From CAYWTS01 sp964461265 (lineage in GTDB: Bacteria; Bacteroidota; Ignavibacteria; Tepidaquicellales; OLB5), in contig CAYWTS010000010.1 in NCBI GenBank assembly GCA_964461265.1, forward strand, positions 1 through 60,660: DNA of 60,660 nt, written 5' to 3'. Below the pieces are notes generated by a model. That model made no database searches. It had not been told where the DNA came from and saw nothing but the letters and a program-made list of their open reading frames with translations. The translations under genes and the position numbers were made by a program. Below are positions 17,868-25,779 of this stretch, piece by piece. Positions within the stretch are counted from its first letter, which is position 1. Each line of letters begins with the position of its first letter.

Positions 17868-19937
17868 TTATTTGATAAGTATCATTCTCTTCGTATCTAT
17901 AAATCCGTCTGCATTCAATATATAAAAGTATACTCCGCTTGGATATTCAGATGCATTCCATTCAACTTCATAGGTTCCGGGTTTTAGGTGTTCATTAACA
18001 AGTGTTGTTATTTCGCAGCCAAGAATATCGTAAATGGAGAGTATAACCCTCCTACCCCCCTTAAGGGGGGACACTGTGTTTGGAACAGAAAATCGAATCT
18101 TTGTTACCGGATTAAAGGGATTCGGATAGTTTTGAAACAATTCAAATTCACCGGGAATTTGATTACTAACCGGTTTAATTCCCACAATGGTTCCATCGCC
18201 TCCTGAGAAACATTTTATTCTTCCGTCTCTGCAGCCGGCAACAAATTCATTGGTTTGGTTAGCATCTATACTATTCAATTTTGCAACTTTATCGGCACGG
18301 TATGAAATTGACTGACCGAATTCATACATAAAAAACACATCACCATTCTGTCCGTTTAATACATACACCCTGCCGGGCTGCTGTGTTGCAACAAGTACTT
18401 CGGCAAGGGTATCACTGCTTACATCGCCGAGCATATCAACATCTCTTAAATAGGAACTGCCCGTAGGATAAGTCCATATCATCTGCCCTGTCTTAGAATC
18501 CAGTCTGAAAGCAGCTTGCGGACCTGAACATATTAAATCAGCAAATCCGTTCTTATCTTTATCATCCAGAATTTCAACAGTTCCGTTATTGCCGGAACCC
18601 AAAGAAGTTGCCCAAACCTGCGAGCCATCAGCTCCTGATATTGCAAATACACCGCTCGAAAATCCCCAGAAACCTATTACATCCCTCACACCATCACCAT
18701 TTATATCTGAAAAGTCTCTTAAGCTCCAAATAGTGCTGGTTAATGAATAAGTCCACGTAAGGTTTCCGCTGTTATTAAATCCCCTTACCCCGTAAGGAGT
18801 ACCGTTATTGGAAAAATCTATTGCTCCGCCATAGGTACCCAGGTTAACAACATCGTGAGTAAAATTTGAAGTGAGTTGCGTAAAAAACAACACCTGACCG
18901 TTCAGTCCGTTAACACAAACCAGTGCATGTCTGCCACTCATATTGGCTTCACCGCTCGCAGCAATTACTACATCATTTATACCGTCACTGTTATAATCTT
19001 TGTTTGTTCTAAGCCCGTTGATATCTCCGTCACTCGTCCCAATTGAATCACCATAAGCCCAAATTCTTCTCCCGGTTCTGCCTGAAAGTGCATAAACCAT
19101 TTCATTACCGCCTCCGCAACCTATTATAACATCAGGGACTAAATCATTATCTATATCCTGAATAATCTGTACAGCGTCTTTGTAAGTCACGGACCCTGTG
19201 TTTATAGAACCAAAATGAGTATTGAACTTCCATAATGTATCTGCTGTTACCGATGAATTTCCGTTATAGCAAATTGTCCAATAATTTCCAGTAGCAATAA
19301 TAACATCATTTATACCATCGTTATTCACATCAGGGATTTGTTTAATGCTTTTCGGCTGATAGTCCTGGTTTGTAGTGTTAGGATTTGGCGGAATATTTCC
19401 TTCCCAGAAAATATCACCAAGTTCTGTAAGCAAATTTACGCCTGTACCAGCTAAATCTATGTTTAAATTCGGTGAATTTACTGCATTCGAAGTAATTAAT
19501 GCTTTGTCTGAATAAGTTAGTGCTGCAGTTGGACAGAACCAAATCCGTAAAGTCCGTTCTTCACCGGGTTTGATTAATACAGGAAAAGCTGAATTGATGG
19601 TATCAAATTTAAAATATGATGTTTGAAAGGCAACCGAATAAATTGCCAAATCACTGCTGCCTGTATTAGTTACCAAAAATGTAAATCCCGACAATGAATT
19701 TACCCGGCGGTTCGAATAATTAAATTTATTGGAGGAAATATTTATTAAAGGAGCGGTTTGCTCCTCTTTCGATTTATTCTTAATATATTTAGCTGAATAT
19801 AGCTTTTCCGGAAATATATGCAATAATAAAGCTGTTGCAATAACACTGCTTAAAATTACTTTTAAACTGGTATTTTTCATATTTAAGTGTAATTTAAAAA
19901 ACAAACTTAATACTTTTTGAAGAATTTTCATATTCAT
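17868..19937 (-). CDS. T9SS-sorted beta-propeller (FG-GAP/PQQ-like) exported protein
   Basis: 689 residues. Signal peptide; the start may be internal, at MKNTSLKVILSSVIATALLL near residue 21. Next comes an ASPM-SPD2-Hydin-type immunoglobulin-like domain (about 65-170), then a beta propeller made of at least six FG-GAP-like blades with Asp-rich calcium loops (DVNNDGINDVI, DIDNDLVPDVI, DYNSDGINDVV, DINGDGVRDVI, DKDKNGFADLI). The type IX C-terminal domain begins near FELFQNYPNPFNP. Inside that domain a 16-base palindrome encodes PLKGG. Function of the propeller is unknown. Confidence 0.88.
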   Translation of the reverse strand: MNMKILQKVLSLFFKLHLNMKNTSLKVILSSVIATALLLHIFPEKLYSAKYIKNKSKEEQTAPLINISSNKFNYSNRRVNSLSGFTFLVTNTGSSDLAIYSVAFQTSYFKFDTINSAFPVLIKPGEERTLRIWFCPTAALTYSDKALITSNAVNSPNLNIDLAGTGVNLLTELGDIFWEGNIPPNPNTTNQDYQPKSIKQIPDVNNDGINDVIIATGNYWTICYNGNSSVTADTLWKFNTHFGSINTGSVTYKDAVQIIQDIDNDLVPDVIIGCGGGNEMVYALSGRTGRRIWAYGDSIGTSDGDINGLRTNKDYNSDGINDVVIAASGEANMSGRHALVCVNGLNGQVLFFTQLTSNFTHDVVNLGTYGGAIDFSNNGTPYGVRGFNNSGNLTWTYSLTSTIWSLRDFSDINGDGVRDVIGFWGFSSGVFAISGADGSQVWATSLGSGNNGTVEILDDKDKNGFADLICSGPQAAFRLDSKTGQMIWTYPTGSSYLRDVDMLGDVSSDTLAEVLVATQQPGRVYVLNGQNGDVFFMYEFGQSISYRADKVAKLNSIDANQTNEFVAGCRDGRIKCFSGGDGTIVGIKPVSNQIPGEFELFQNYPNPFNPVTKIRFSVPNTVSPLKGGRRVILSIYDILGCEITTLVNEHLKPGTYEVEWNASEYPSGVYFYILNADGFIDTKRMILIK
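18055..18070. repeat. CCCCCCTTAAGGGGGG palindrome inside a coding region
   Basis: A perfect 16-base palindrome within the T9SS domain of the propeller gene. It encodes Pro-Leu-Lys-Gly-Gly between two conserved strands and looks like an in-frame insertion in the loop (FSVPNTV-SPLKGGRR-VILSIYD). Confidence 0.7.
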
Positions 19938-20009
19938 TATTATAAAATTGTTTTGTTTTTACAAACTTCATTTATTATTTTGTAAAAACTGTAATTTAAA
20001 TATTCGTTT

Positions 20010-20291
20010 ATGAACTCTCGTAAATATATCATCGATTCAGGGGATGACAAAACCTACATCCTGTATATAATGGAGACCAAAGAATATCAAAAAGGCAGTT
20101 TTATAGGTCTATTCCTTTATTATGATGAAGACAAGGCAATCAGTTCACCCGAAAAACTATGGTTAAAACTGAGGCACAGGGTTCTTTTCGAGAATTCAAT
20201 AGATGCAATTCTTGAAAAAGTCAGGGAATACGGTTACGGCCGAAACGAAAATTACACATTTACTGAAGTTCAGGAACCGATAATACAATAA
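20010..20291 (+). CDS. Small protein of unknown function
   Basis: 93 residues, no family recognised and no signal peptide or membrane helix. Composition is mixed and normal for a folded cytosolic protein (KTYILYIMETKEYQKGSFIGLFLYY, then a helix around IDAILEKVREYGYG). It is divergent from the propeller gene and ended by a good bidirectional terminator, which supports it being a real transcription unit. Confidence 0.6.
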   Translation: MNSRKYIIDSGDDKTYILYIMETKEYQKGSFIGLFLYYDEDKAISSPEKLWLKLRHRVLFENSIDAILEKVREYGYGRNENYTFTEVQEPIIQ

Positions 20292-20315
20292 GAACCGATT
20301 AAGCATTTACAATTA

Positions 20316-20342
20316 AAAAGCCCCGATTGAATCGGGGCTTTT
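20316..20342. terminator. Bidirectional rho-independent terminator
   Basis: AAAAGCCCCGAT (20316-20327) pairs with ATCGGGGCTTTT (20331-20342) around a short loop. A runs on one side and T runs on the other serve both of the converging genes at 20010-20291 and 20363-20806. Confidence 0.9.
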
Positions 20343-20362
20343 CTGTTCAAGAAATAAAACAA

Positions 20363-20806
20363 TTACTGCTCGCCTTCTTTCTTAGGTTCTTTTCGTATCT
20401 CTTTCTGTGGTGCAATTTCTTCGATGTTCTGGTTATTATTAGCATCATTATTTCTTTTGTAATTCCTGTATTCTACATTGTTGCTGTTCGTTGGCGGTGT
20501 ATAGCTTTTTCTCTTATACGTTCTTCTGCTTCTTTTCTTTCGAGACTTCTTCTTACTGTATTTTTTCTTACTGTACCGCTTTTTGCTTTTATACTTTTTC
20601 TTTTTCTTTGAGTATTTCTTACTGCTTTTCTTTTTTTTCGAGACTTTTTTTCTTGTCTTCTTCTTCGTAACTTTCTTTTTGGGCTTCCGCTTCGAGAGTT
20701 CGGTTTTTCCGGCTTGCTTGCTCTCTGTACTTGAACCTATCTCAGGCAGGCTGGTAAAACCAAAAAGCAAAATAACAACCCAAACCAGCAAAGTTCTTTT
20801 AGTCAT
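20363..20806 (-). CDS. Exported poly-lysine/arginine protein
   Basis: 147 residues. Starts with a good signal peptide (about 1-25), then residues about 40-105 are an almost continuous run of Lys and Arg broken by Ser, Thr and Tyr (units such as KKYSKKK and KKKSRKK), then a polar tail rich in Asn, Glu and Pro. A strong ribosome site (AAGGAGGTAAAAATG) and its own terminator show it is expressed. It cannot fold alone and should bind acidic polymers such as nucleic acid or anionic polysaccharide outside the inner membrane; histone H1-like tails are an analogy only. Function unknown. Confidence 0.75.
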   Translation of the reverse strand: MTKRTLLVWVVILLFGFTSLPEIGSSTESKQAGKTELSKRKPKKKVTKKKTRKKVSKKKKSSKKYSKKKKKYKSKKRYSKKKYSKKKSRKKRSRRTYKRKSYTPPTNSNNVEYRNYKRNNDANNNQNIEEIAPQKEIRKEPKKEGEQ

Positions 20807-20922
20807 TTTTACCTCCTTGGTTTGTTAAGAGTTATTTAAAACATTGCAATTTAATGTTTTTATTTGTTTTTAACAACCCATTTAATTATCTTTTTTAATT
20901 AACGAATTCGGGGTAATATTGA

Positions 20923-21022
20923 NNNNNNNNNNNNNNNNNNNNNNNNNNNNNNNNNNNNNNNNNNNNNNNNNNNNNNNNNNNNNNNNNNNNNNNNNNNNNN
21001 NNNNNNNNNNNNNNNNNNNNNN
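20923..21022. other. Assembly gap of exactly 100 N
   Basis: One hundred unknown bases, a standard filler, so the true distance is not known. The gap removes the start of mnmA and its promoter. Everything left and right of it may not be adjacent in the genome as shown. Confidence 0.98.
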
Positions 21023-22096
21023 TTAGTTGCTATGAGCGGCGGTGTTGATTCATCGGTTGCTGCATATTTATTAAAACAGCAAGGATATGACTTGATTGGT
21101 GTCACGATGAAGACCTGGGGCTTCGAATACATTCCCGAAAGAAATTCAGGCTGCTGCTCGCTTGAGACAATCTTTAATGCAAGAAATGTTGCTGAACAGC
21201 TTGGGTTTCATCATTATACACTCGATTTCACCGAAATATTCGATAGGATTGTCGTTTCTGATTTCGTCAATGAATACCTGCACGGCAGAACTCCTAACCC
21301 GTGTGTGCTATGCAATAAGACAATTAAATGGGGCGCATTGCTTGAAAAAGCTATATCACTTGGAGCAGATTATATAGCTACCGGACATTATGCCAAAATA
21401 ATTTTTAATTCTGAGACAAATCGATACAATGTGTCTGCTTCTGAATATTCCGATAAAGACCAGTCGTATGCTCTGTGGAGTATATCGCAGCATGCACTAA
21501 GCAAAACATTATTTCCTGTCGGTGATTATCCCAAACCGGAAATCAGGGAAATTGCATTCAAACTTGGACTAAAGCCTGCCTCCACACCCGACTCTCAGGA
21601 AATATGCTTTGTCCCGAACAATAATTACCGTGAGTTGCTTGAAATTCGCTTGCCAAATCTGGCAAAATTGTATAATGACGGTGATATCATATATAAAAAT
21701 AAAGTAGTTGGAAAACACAGCGGTTACACAAATTATACAATTGGTCAAAGACGCGGATTAAAGATTGCTCTCGGAAAACCCGTATACGTTTCAAAAATAG
21801 ATCCAACAAACAACATAATTTATGTTGATGATGAGGAAGGAATTATGAATACTGTTTTCACCTGCAAACAGATTAACCTGCAAAAATATGAAAAGCTTAC
21901 AAATCCCATATATGCCGATGTAAAAATAAGGTATAAAGATACTGCCTCACCAGCACTTGTTGAACTTCTCAATTCAGACACAATACAGGTAACATTAAAA
22001 GAACCGAAAAAAGCTATTACACCGGGGCAATCGGCTGTATTTTATGAAGGAAAGGATGTAATTGGAGGTGGTGTGATTGAGGAGGTAATAAGGTAA
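21023..22096 (+). CDS. mnmA: tRNA-specific 2-thiouridylase MnmA, start missing in gap
   Basis: The frame is open into the gap: L-V-A precedes MSGGVDSSVAAYLL, the PP-loop that binds ATP, so a few N-terminal residues are lost and the ATG at 21032 is not the true start. Catalytic Cys are present in NPCVLCN and in SQEICFVPNNNYREL. The enzyme puts sulfur on wobble uridine 34 of tRNA-Lys, -Glu and -Gln. The C-terminal beta-barrel domain is complete. Confidence 0.95.
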   Translation, partial: LVAMSGGVDSSVAAYLLKQQGYDLIGVTMKTWGFEYIPERNSGCCSLETIFNARNVAEQLGFHHYTLDFTEIFDRIVVSDFVNEYLHGRTPNPCVLCNKTIKWGALLEKAISLGADYIATGHYAKIIFNSETNRYNVSASEYSDKDQSYALWSISQHALSKTLFPVGDYPKPEIREIAFKLGLKPASTPDSQEICFVPNNNYRELLEIRLPNLAKLYNDGDIIYKNKVVGKHSGYTNYTIGQRRGLKIALGKPVYVSKIDPTNNIIYVDDEEGIMNTVFTCKQINLQKYEKLTNPIYADVKIRYKDTASPALVELLNSDTIQVTLKEPKKAITPGQSAVFYEGKDVIGGGVIEEVIR

Positions 22097-22200
22097 TCTT
22101 TACGGTAGTGTCAAGAGTAAAAGCTAAAACCAACGAATACGCATCGTCCAACAACAAAAAGTCCAGGCCGCAGCATGCAGGCGTAAGAGGATAATACTTA

Positions 22201-23046
22201 CTAAACTTTTTCAGCATAAACACTTACACTTAACACCTTAACACCGGAAGCCCTGAACTTTTTAATATCATCTTTTCCTAAATATCCGGATATTACATCG
22301 TCCGGCAGTGAAACCTCGCTTTCCTTCTGAACCTGCACATTTGTAAAACCGGTTTTTGCAATAATTTCAAGGTATTCCTGTTTTTTTAATGCGCCGGCAA
22401 TGCACCCAACGTACATTTCAGCAGCATTGCGTATTGCTTCCGGCAAATCACCTGTTGTAACCAGATCGGAAACTGAAAAATGCCCACCCGTCTTAAGTAT
22501 TCTGTGTATCTCGCTGAATGCTTTGGTTTTATCAGGGACTAAATTCAAAACACAATTGCTTATAACTACATCAGTACTGTTATTTTCAACAGGCAGATTT
22601 TCAATATCACCAAGCCTGAACTCAACGTTCTTATAGCCGTGCTTAGCATTATTCTCATTAGCTTTTTTTATCATCTCTTCTGTCATATCAATACCGATTA
22701 CTTTTCCGTTTTCACCTGAAACAGCACGGGCTATAAATACATCATTACCAGCACCTGAGCCGAGATCAACAACTGTGTCGCCGGGTTTTATTTTAGCATA
22801 CTCGGTAGGTAATCCGCATCCAAGCCCAAGGTCAGCATCAGGGTTGTAACCTTTTAACTTGGAATAATCCTCCGCTATTACCAGATAATCGGGCGTATCA
22901 CAGCAGCTTGTAGCCGAACCGCAGCATGAAGACTGACTTTCGGTCTTGCTTTGTCTTGCAATCGCACCGTATTTTTCTTTTACGATTGTTTTGATTTCTT
23001 CATTTGATTTTCCCGGTGTTAATAAGGATTCTGTTTCGTTTGACAT
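22201..23046 (-). CDS. arsM: Arsenite S-adenosylmethionine methyltransferase
   Basis: 281 residues. Rossmann methyltransferase with the SAM motif VVDLGSGAGND and the arsenic-binding cysteines of the family: a Cys pair in the N-terminal region (CCGSATSCCD), one in SNCVLNLVP and one in YVGCIAGAL. Converts arsenite to methylated arsenicals. It lies 13 bases after an ArsR-type regulator whose promoter carries a palindrome, so arsenic-controlled expression is likely. No arsB, acr3 or arsC is next to it. Confidence 0.93.
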   Translation of the reverse strand: MSNETESLLTPGKSNEEIKTIVKEKYGAIARQSKTESQSSCCGSATSCCDTPDYLVIAEDYSKLKGYNPDADLGLGCGLPTEYAKIKPGDTVVDLGSGAGNDVFIARAVSGENGKVIGIDMTEEMIKKANENNAKHGYKNVEFRLGDIENLPVENNSTDVVISNCVLNLVPDKTKAFSEIHRILKTGGHFSVSDLVTTGDLPEAIRNAAEMYVGCIAGALKKQEYLEIIAKTGFTNVQVQKESEVSLPDDVISGYLGKDDIKKFRASGVKVLSVSVYAEKV

Positions 23047-23059
23047 TTTTATTTCTCCT

Positions 23060-23392
23060 TTAACAGCATTTTTTATTTTTAATGACTAAACTTTTTACAG
23101 CTTTTTCGAAAGTATCGATATGTTTGTTAAGTATTTGCCAATCGATGCAGTAACAGGAACGCGGTCCGTTGATAGTCCCTTTAATAATTCCGATTTTCTT
23201 AAGCTCAGCCAGGTGCTGTGAAACTGTTGACTGTGACAGGGGCAGAACATCGACCAGTTCACCGCATATACACTCATTTCTTTTAGCCAGCGTTGTAAGA
23301 ATTGATATACGTGCCGGGTGCGAAAGTGCTTTCGCAAAAGCGGCAGCTTTCTGCTCAATTTCCTTAAATTCTTCCTTTTTGTTAAGTGCCAT
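23060..23392 (-). CDS. arsR: ArsR-family metalloregulator
   Basis: 110 residues from the ATG ending at 23392; an upstream TTG would add four. Winged-helix domain with ALSHPARISILTTLAKRNECICGELVDVLPLSQSTVSQHL. The two cysteines of ECICGEL at the DNA-recognition region match the arsenite site of classical ArsR, and the protein ends in CC. Arsenite binding should release it from DNA and derepress arsR-arsM. An operator-like dyad lies 18 bases upstream of the start. Confidence 0.93.
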   Translation of the reverse strand: MALNKKEEFKEIEQKAAAFAKALSHPARISILTTLAKRNECICGELVDVLPLSQSTVSQHLAELKKIGIIKGTINGPRSCYCIDWQILNKHIDTFEKAVKSLVIKNKKCC

Positions 23393-23409
23393 AAAAAGTC
23401 TCAATCCTA

Positions 23410-23427
23410 TATCGTAAATATACGATA
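23410..23427 (-). promoter_or_regulatory. Likely ArsR operator
   Basis: TATCGTA (23410-23416) and TACGATA (23421-23427) form a perfect 7-base inverted repeat with a 4-base AATA spacer, directly upstream of arsR. AT-rich dyads of this kind are typical ArsR/SmtB binding sites. Confidence 0.65.
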
Positions 23428-23468
23428 ATAAGATTAATTTATCAAGTAAATTATTTTATGAAATAAGT

Positions 23469-24632
23469 TCAGAAAATGGCTGATAACCAAAGACTTACGG
23501 AATTCTTCGTATAATTAAAGTAGGAGTCATTTGAATTATTAGAATTGTAATGATATGAAAGCCCGATGTTCATCAACCCGAAATTTTTTAATGCAGATAT
23601 TCCTGCACTAAAGAATTTATCTGTCCGGTTTGACGAAGTAATATTCATATTTATGTCATATGCAGGCCTGCCGGGGAAATAATCATAAATATAGGTGAAA
23701 TCTGACTTCAGTGAAAATCCTGCAGGCAGCAATTGTGTGATAGTAACTTCACCAAGAAATTCATTGGTACTGAATTCGTCTTCGAAAATACTGCTTTGAT
23801 TAATGTATTCGTTTACATATAAATTTTCTGACACAAAGGTCTTATGTCCTGAAATTCTGAACCTAATACCTGTTGTTTTTAAAAATGTCTGAGTATAAAC
23901 TAAACCCCCGTATCCAATCATCAGGTTTTCCGGGCTTGTACCGGCACTTATACTGCTTCCTCCGCGTCTCACTCTGTCTTCTCCGCTGCCAGACTGATTA
24001 GAGAAATACATCTTATACCCGAATCCGCCGCTTACTACAAGCGAATTTTTCCAGGGTAAATAACCGGCGAGCTTGAACATAATGTTATGTTCAAGATTGT
24101 TCATTATTTTGTATTCCTTCAAATTTACATAGTCTATTGTATATATTGTGCTAAGATTCCATCTTTTCGATAATGATACGTCAAGTCCTGTGATACCTGA
24201 TAGGGCGTAATAATCGAGGTAGCTGTATTCATCCCTGTTGAGCGAAACTGTGAAATTACCATTAAATCCGATTCCTGTACTACGTTTTTTATTTAACTTG
24301 TTATAAACAGATGCTCCCACACTATGTTCATTTTTAAATTTATCAGAATACTTTTTATATATATTAAATGTCCCGTTATAATAAACATCGAAATCAGTTC
24401 TGTTTAAAGCAGCATTATAACCCACTGTTGCATCAAAAGTGCTGTATATATCCTCAAGCTTTTCATAATTGTCGTTTATATTGTTATCATATACAGCATT
24501 AGCGTTAAAATCAAAATAAACCTGCGGATAAGCAGAATGACATGTTAGGAATAACATTAATATGAAAAATGTTTTAAATAGAAAATCTATGCTTAAGTTA
24601 TTTAATCGGGAATATAAATTATTTACTTTCAT
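23469..24632 (-). CDS. Outer-membrane beta-barrel protein
   Basis: 387 residues. Hydrophobic signal region at about 18-36, cut near YPQ. The rest is alternating hydrophobic/polar beta strands rich in Tyr, Asn and Ser, ending in a C-terminal Phe (VSLWLSAIF) as outer-membrane barrels do. No family name can be given. Its start overlaps the end of the small Asp-rich gene upstream by 4 bases, so they are translated together. Probably the last gene of an operon driven by the sigma-54-like promoter near 25465. Confidence 0.75.
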   Translation of the reverse strand: MKVNNLYSRLNNLSIDFLFKTFFILMLFLTCHSAYPQVYFDFNANAVYDNNINDNYEKLEDIYSTFDATVGYNAALNRTDFDVYYNGTFNIYKKYSDKFKNEHSVGASVYNKLNKKRSTGIGFNGNFTVSLNRDEYSYLDYYALSGITGLDVSLSKRWNLSTIYTIDYVNLKEYKIMNNLEHNIMFKLAGYLPWKNSLVVSGGFGYKMYFSNQSGSGEDRVRRGGSSISAGTSPENLMIGYGGLVYTQTFLKTTGIRFRISGHKTFVSENLYVNEYINQSSIFEDEFSTNEFLGEVTITQLLPAGFSLKSDFTYIYDYFPGRPAYDINMNITSSNRTDKFFSAGISALKNFGLMNIGLSYHYNSNNSNDSYFNYTKNSVSLWLSAIF

Positions 24633-24898
24633 TTTTTGCCTCTTTTATGTTTATGTTTTTTACCAATACCCCAGTCTCTGTCATCGTTAATACCGTCACC
24701 GTCTTTATCGGTAAATTTATCACACTTTTTCGCTTCCGAACATGTTCCGTATCCGCTTTCTTCCCTGTCATCAATTCCATTCCGGTTTTCGTCTACAAAT
24801 TCTTTATCCGGTTTAAGATTAAGAGAATCCTGTTTCTCCTGGGCAAATATTCTTATGTAACTAATAAAAATTAACATGATTATTAATAAAAATTTCAT
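24629..24898 (-). CDS. Small exported protein with calcium-loop (thrombospondin type 3-like) repeats
   Basis: 89 residues. Signal peptide (about 1-19, ending FAQ), then two Asp-rich loops, DENRNGIDD and DKDGDGINDD, of the thrombospondin-type-3 or dockerin-like calcium type, with two Cys between them (CSEAKKC), and a Lys/His tail (GIGKKHKHKRGKK) that could bind metal or anionic surface. A GGAGG ribosome site precedes it. Cotranslated with the beta-barrel gene, so it may be its periplasmic partner. Confidence 0.7.
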   Translation of the reverse strand: MKFLLIIMLIFISYIRIFAQEKQDSLNLKPDKEFVDENRNGIDDREESGYGTCSEAKKCDKFTDKDGDGINDDRDWGIGKKHKHKRGKK

Positions 24899-24916
24899 TA
24901 CCCCGCCTCCAAAACA

Positions 24917-24942
24917 GATACCCCGATATGAATCGGGGTATC
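24917..24942. terminator. Hairpin between two genes of the exported-protein operon
   Basis: GATACCCCGAT (24917-24927) pairs perfectly with ATCGGGGTATC (24932-24942). In the minus-strand transcript it is followed by TGTTTTGGAGG, too few T for a strong terminator, so it may attenuate or stabilise the upstream message rather than stop it. Confidence 0.55.
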
Positions 24943-24959
24943 TTAAGTTTAATTTTTAA

Positions 24960-25412
24960 TTATTTATTTCTGTAAGGACAGTTACCACGGTTACCTTTTC
25001 CATATCCTTTACCTTTACCGTATCCTTTGCCTTTGCCGCCACTCCAGTAAGGAACTCCGTCATCATTCGCAAATTTCATTGTTTTACCATTTTGCTCTAT
25101 CTCCCAAGGATAAAACTCATATCTGCCCTGGTTTTGTTTAACTTCACCTTTTATTCTTGCTCTTACATTGTGCTGCAACTGGTATTGATTCTGATCCCAG
25201 TACCAGAACGGGCCCATGTGAACCTGGTATTCAGTTCCGTCATCACTTTTAAAAACAGCAATCGGATGATTGACGCTGTTTACCGTTCCTTCTATATTCT
25301 GAACATTATCGCTATCCCACGCTTCATTTTTATTATCGGATCTCTGGGCAAAAATTATGCTCGTTGTAAGCATTAAAACAACTAATGTTATTATTGATTT
25401 TAAAGTTTTCAT
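24960..25412 (-). CDS. Exported OB-fold-like protein with VHxGPxWY motif and Gly/Lys tail
   Basis: 150 residues from the ATG ending at 25412, chosen because MKTLKSIITLVVLMLTTSIIFAQ is a full signal peptide with an AGGAG ribosome site; a longer frame to 25493 would run through the promoter. The mature part (IEGTVNSVNHPIAVFKSDDGTEYQVHMGPFWYWD ... VRARIKGEV) looks like a small five-strand OB fold. The C-terminus has repeated GKGYGKGKGYGKG and CPYRNK. Function unknown. The sigma-54-like promoter lies about 46 bases upstream of the start. Confidence 0.75.
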   Translation of the reverse strand: MKTLKSIITLVVLMLTTSIIFAQRSDNKNEAWDSDNVQNIEGTVNSVNHPIAVFKSDDGTEYQVHMGPFWYWDQNQYQLQHNVRARIKGEVKQNQGRYEFYPWEIEQNGKTMKFANDDGVPYWSGGKGKGYGKGKGYGKGNRGNCPYRNK

Positions 25413-25457
25413 TTTTGTATTCTCCTTTTTAATGATTTCACTTGCTCTCTTATATAC

Positions 25458-25473
25458 ACAATCATCGTGCCAA
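25458..25473 (-). promoter_or_regulatory. Sigma-54-type promoter
   Basis: On the minus strand: TTGGCACG, 4 bases, TTGT. The sigma-54 consensus is TTGGCACG-N4-TTGC with GG and GC 10 bases apart; only the last base differs. The expected start of transcription near 25446 leaves a 34-base leader with an AGGAG site in front of the ATG at 25412. A sigma-54 activator gene lies 300 bases upstream. Confidence 0.75.
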
Positions 25474-25521
25474 AAAAAGAACTTGTTTCCCATTAAAATT
25501 CGAAGACATTTGAAATCGTTA

Positions 25522-25556
25522 AACCAAAAATGACGAATCCAATCGTCATTTTGGTC
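25522..25556. promoter_or_regulatory. Dyad upstream of the sigma-54 promoter, possible enhancer
   Basis: TGACGA (25531-25536) and TCGTCA (25543-25548) around a 6-base spacer; the symmetry extends outwards as ACCAAAA...TTTTGGT. Its centre is about 93 bases upstream of the predicted start, the usual place for NtrC-type activator sites. It could instead be a terminator for the response-regulator operon read on the minus strand. Confidence 0.5.
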
Positions 25557-25564
25557 GAAAAAAA

Positions 25565-25749
25565 GGCTGTCTCAAAAGGCACTTTTCTTACAGAATATCC
25601 TTATCCGTACCGCTATATCGGGACGAAAATGTAAGGAAATTGCAACGCAGACCTGCCTGCAGCTCCACGAGTCAATTACTCGTATGAAACGTGAATAAGC
25701 AGGTATCAGGTATAAAGTCTGTGGTTACAAAAACACTTTTGAGACAGCT
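25565..25749. mobile_element. MITE-like foldback element, copy 1
   Basis: 185 bases bounded by GGCTGTCTCAAAAG (25565-25578) and the inverted CTTTTGAGACAGCT (25736-25749). The same ends bound a second element at 45170-45298. There is no gene inside. Ends of this sequence type are known from IS1182-like insertion sequences, so it may be a non-autonomous derivative. No target-site duplication is clear. Confidence 0.65.
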
Positions 25750-25779
25750 TCTTATTTATATAAGAAATATAAGTATAAT

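Noticed and set aside
25413..25493. Longer start for the OB-fold-like protein at 25493
   Set aside because: It would place 27 residues before a complete signal peptide and run through the sigma-54-like promoter.
25522..25556. Dyad read only as a terminator of the response-regulator operon
   Set aside because: Possible, but it lies over 220 bases past the stop, beyond the foldback element, and its place relative to the sigma-54 promoter fits an activator site better; kept as the alternative.
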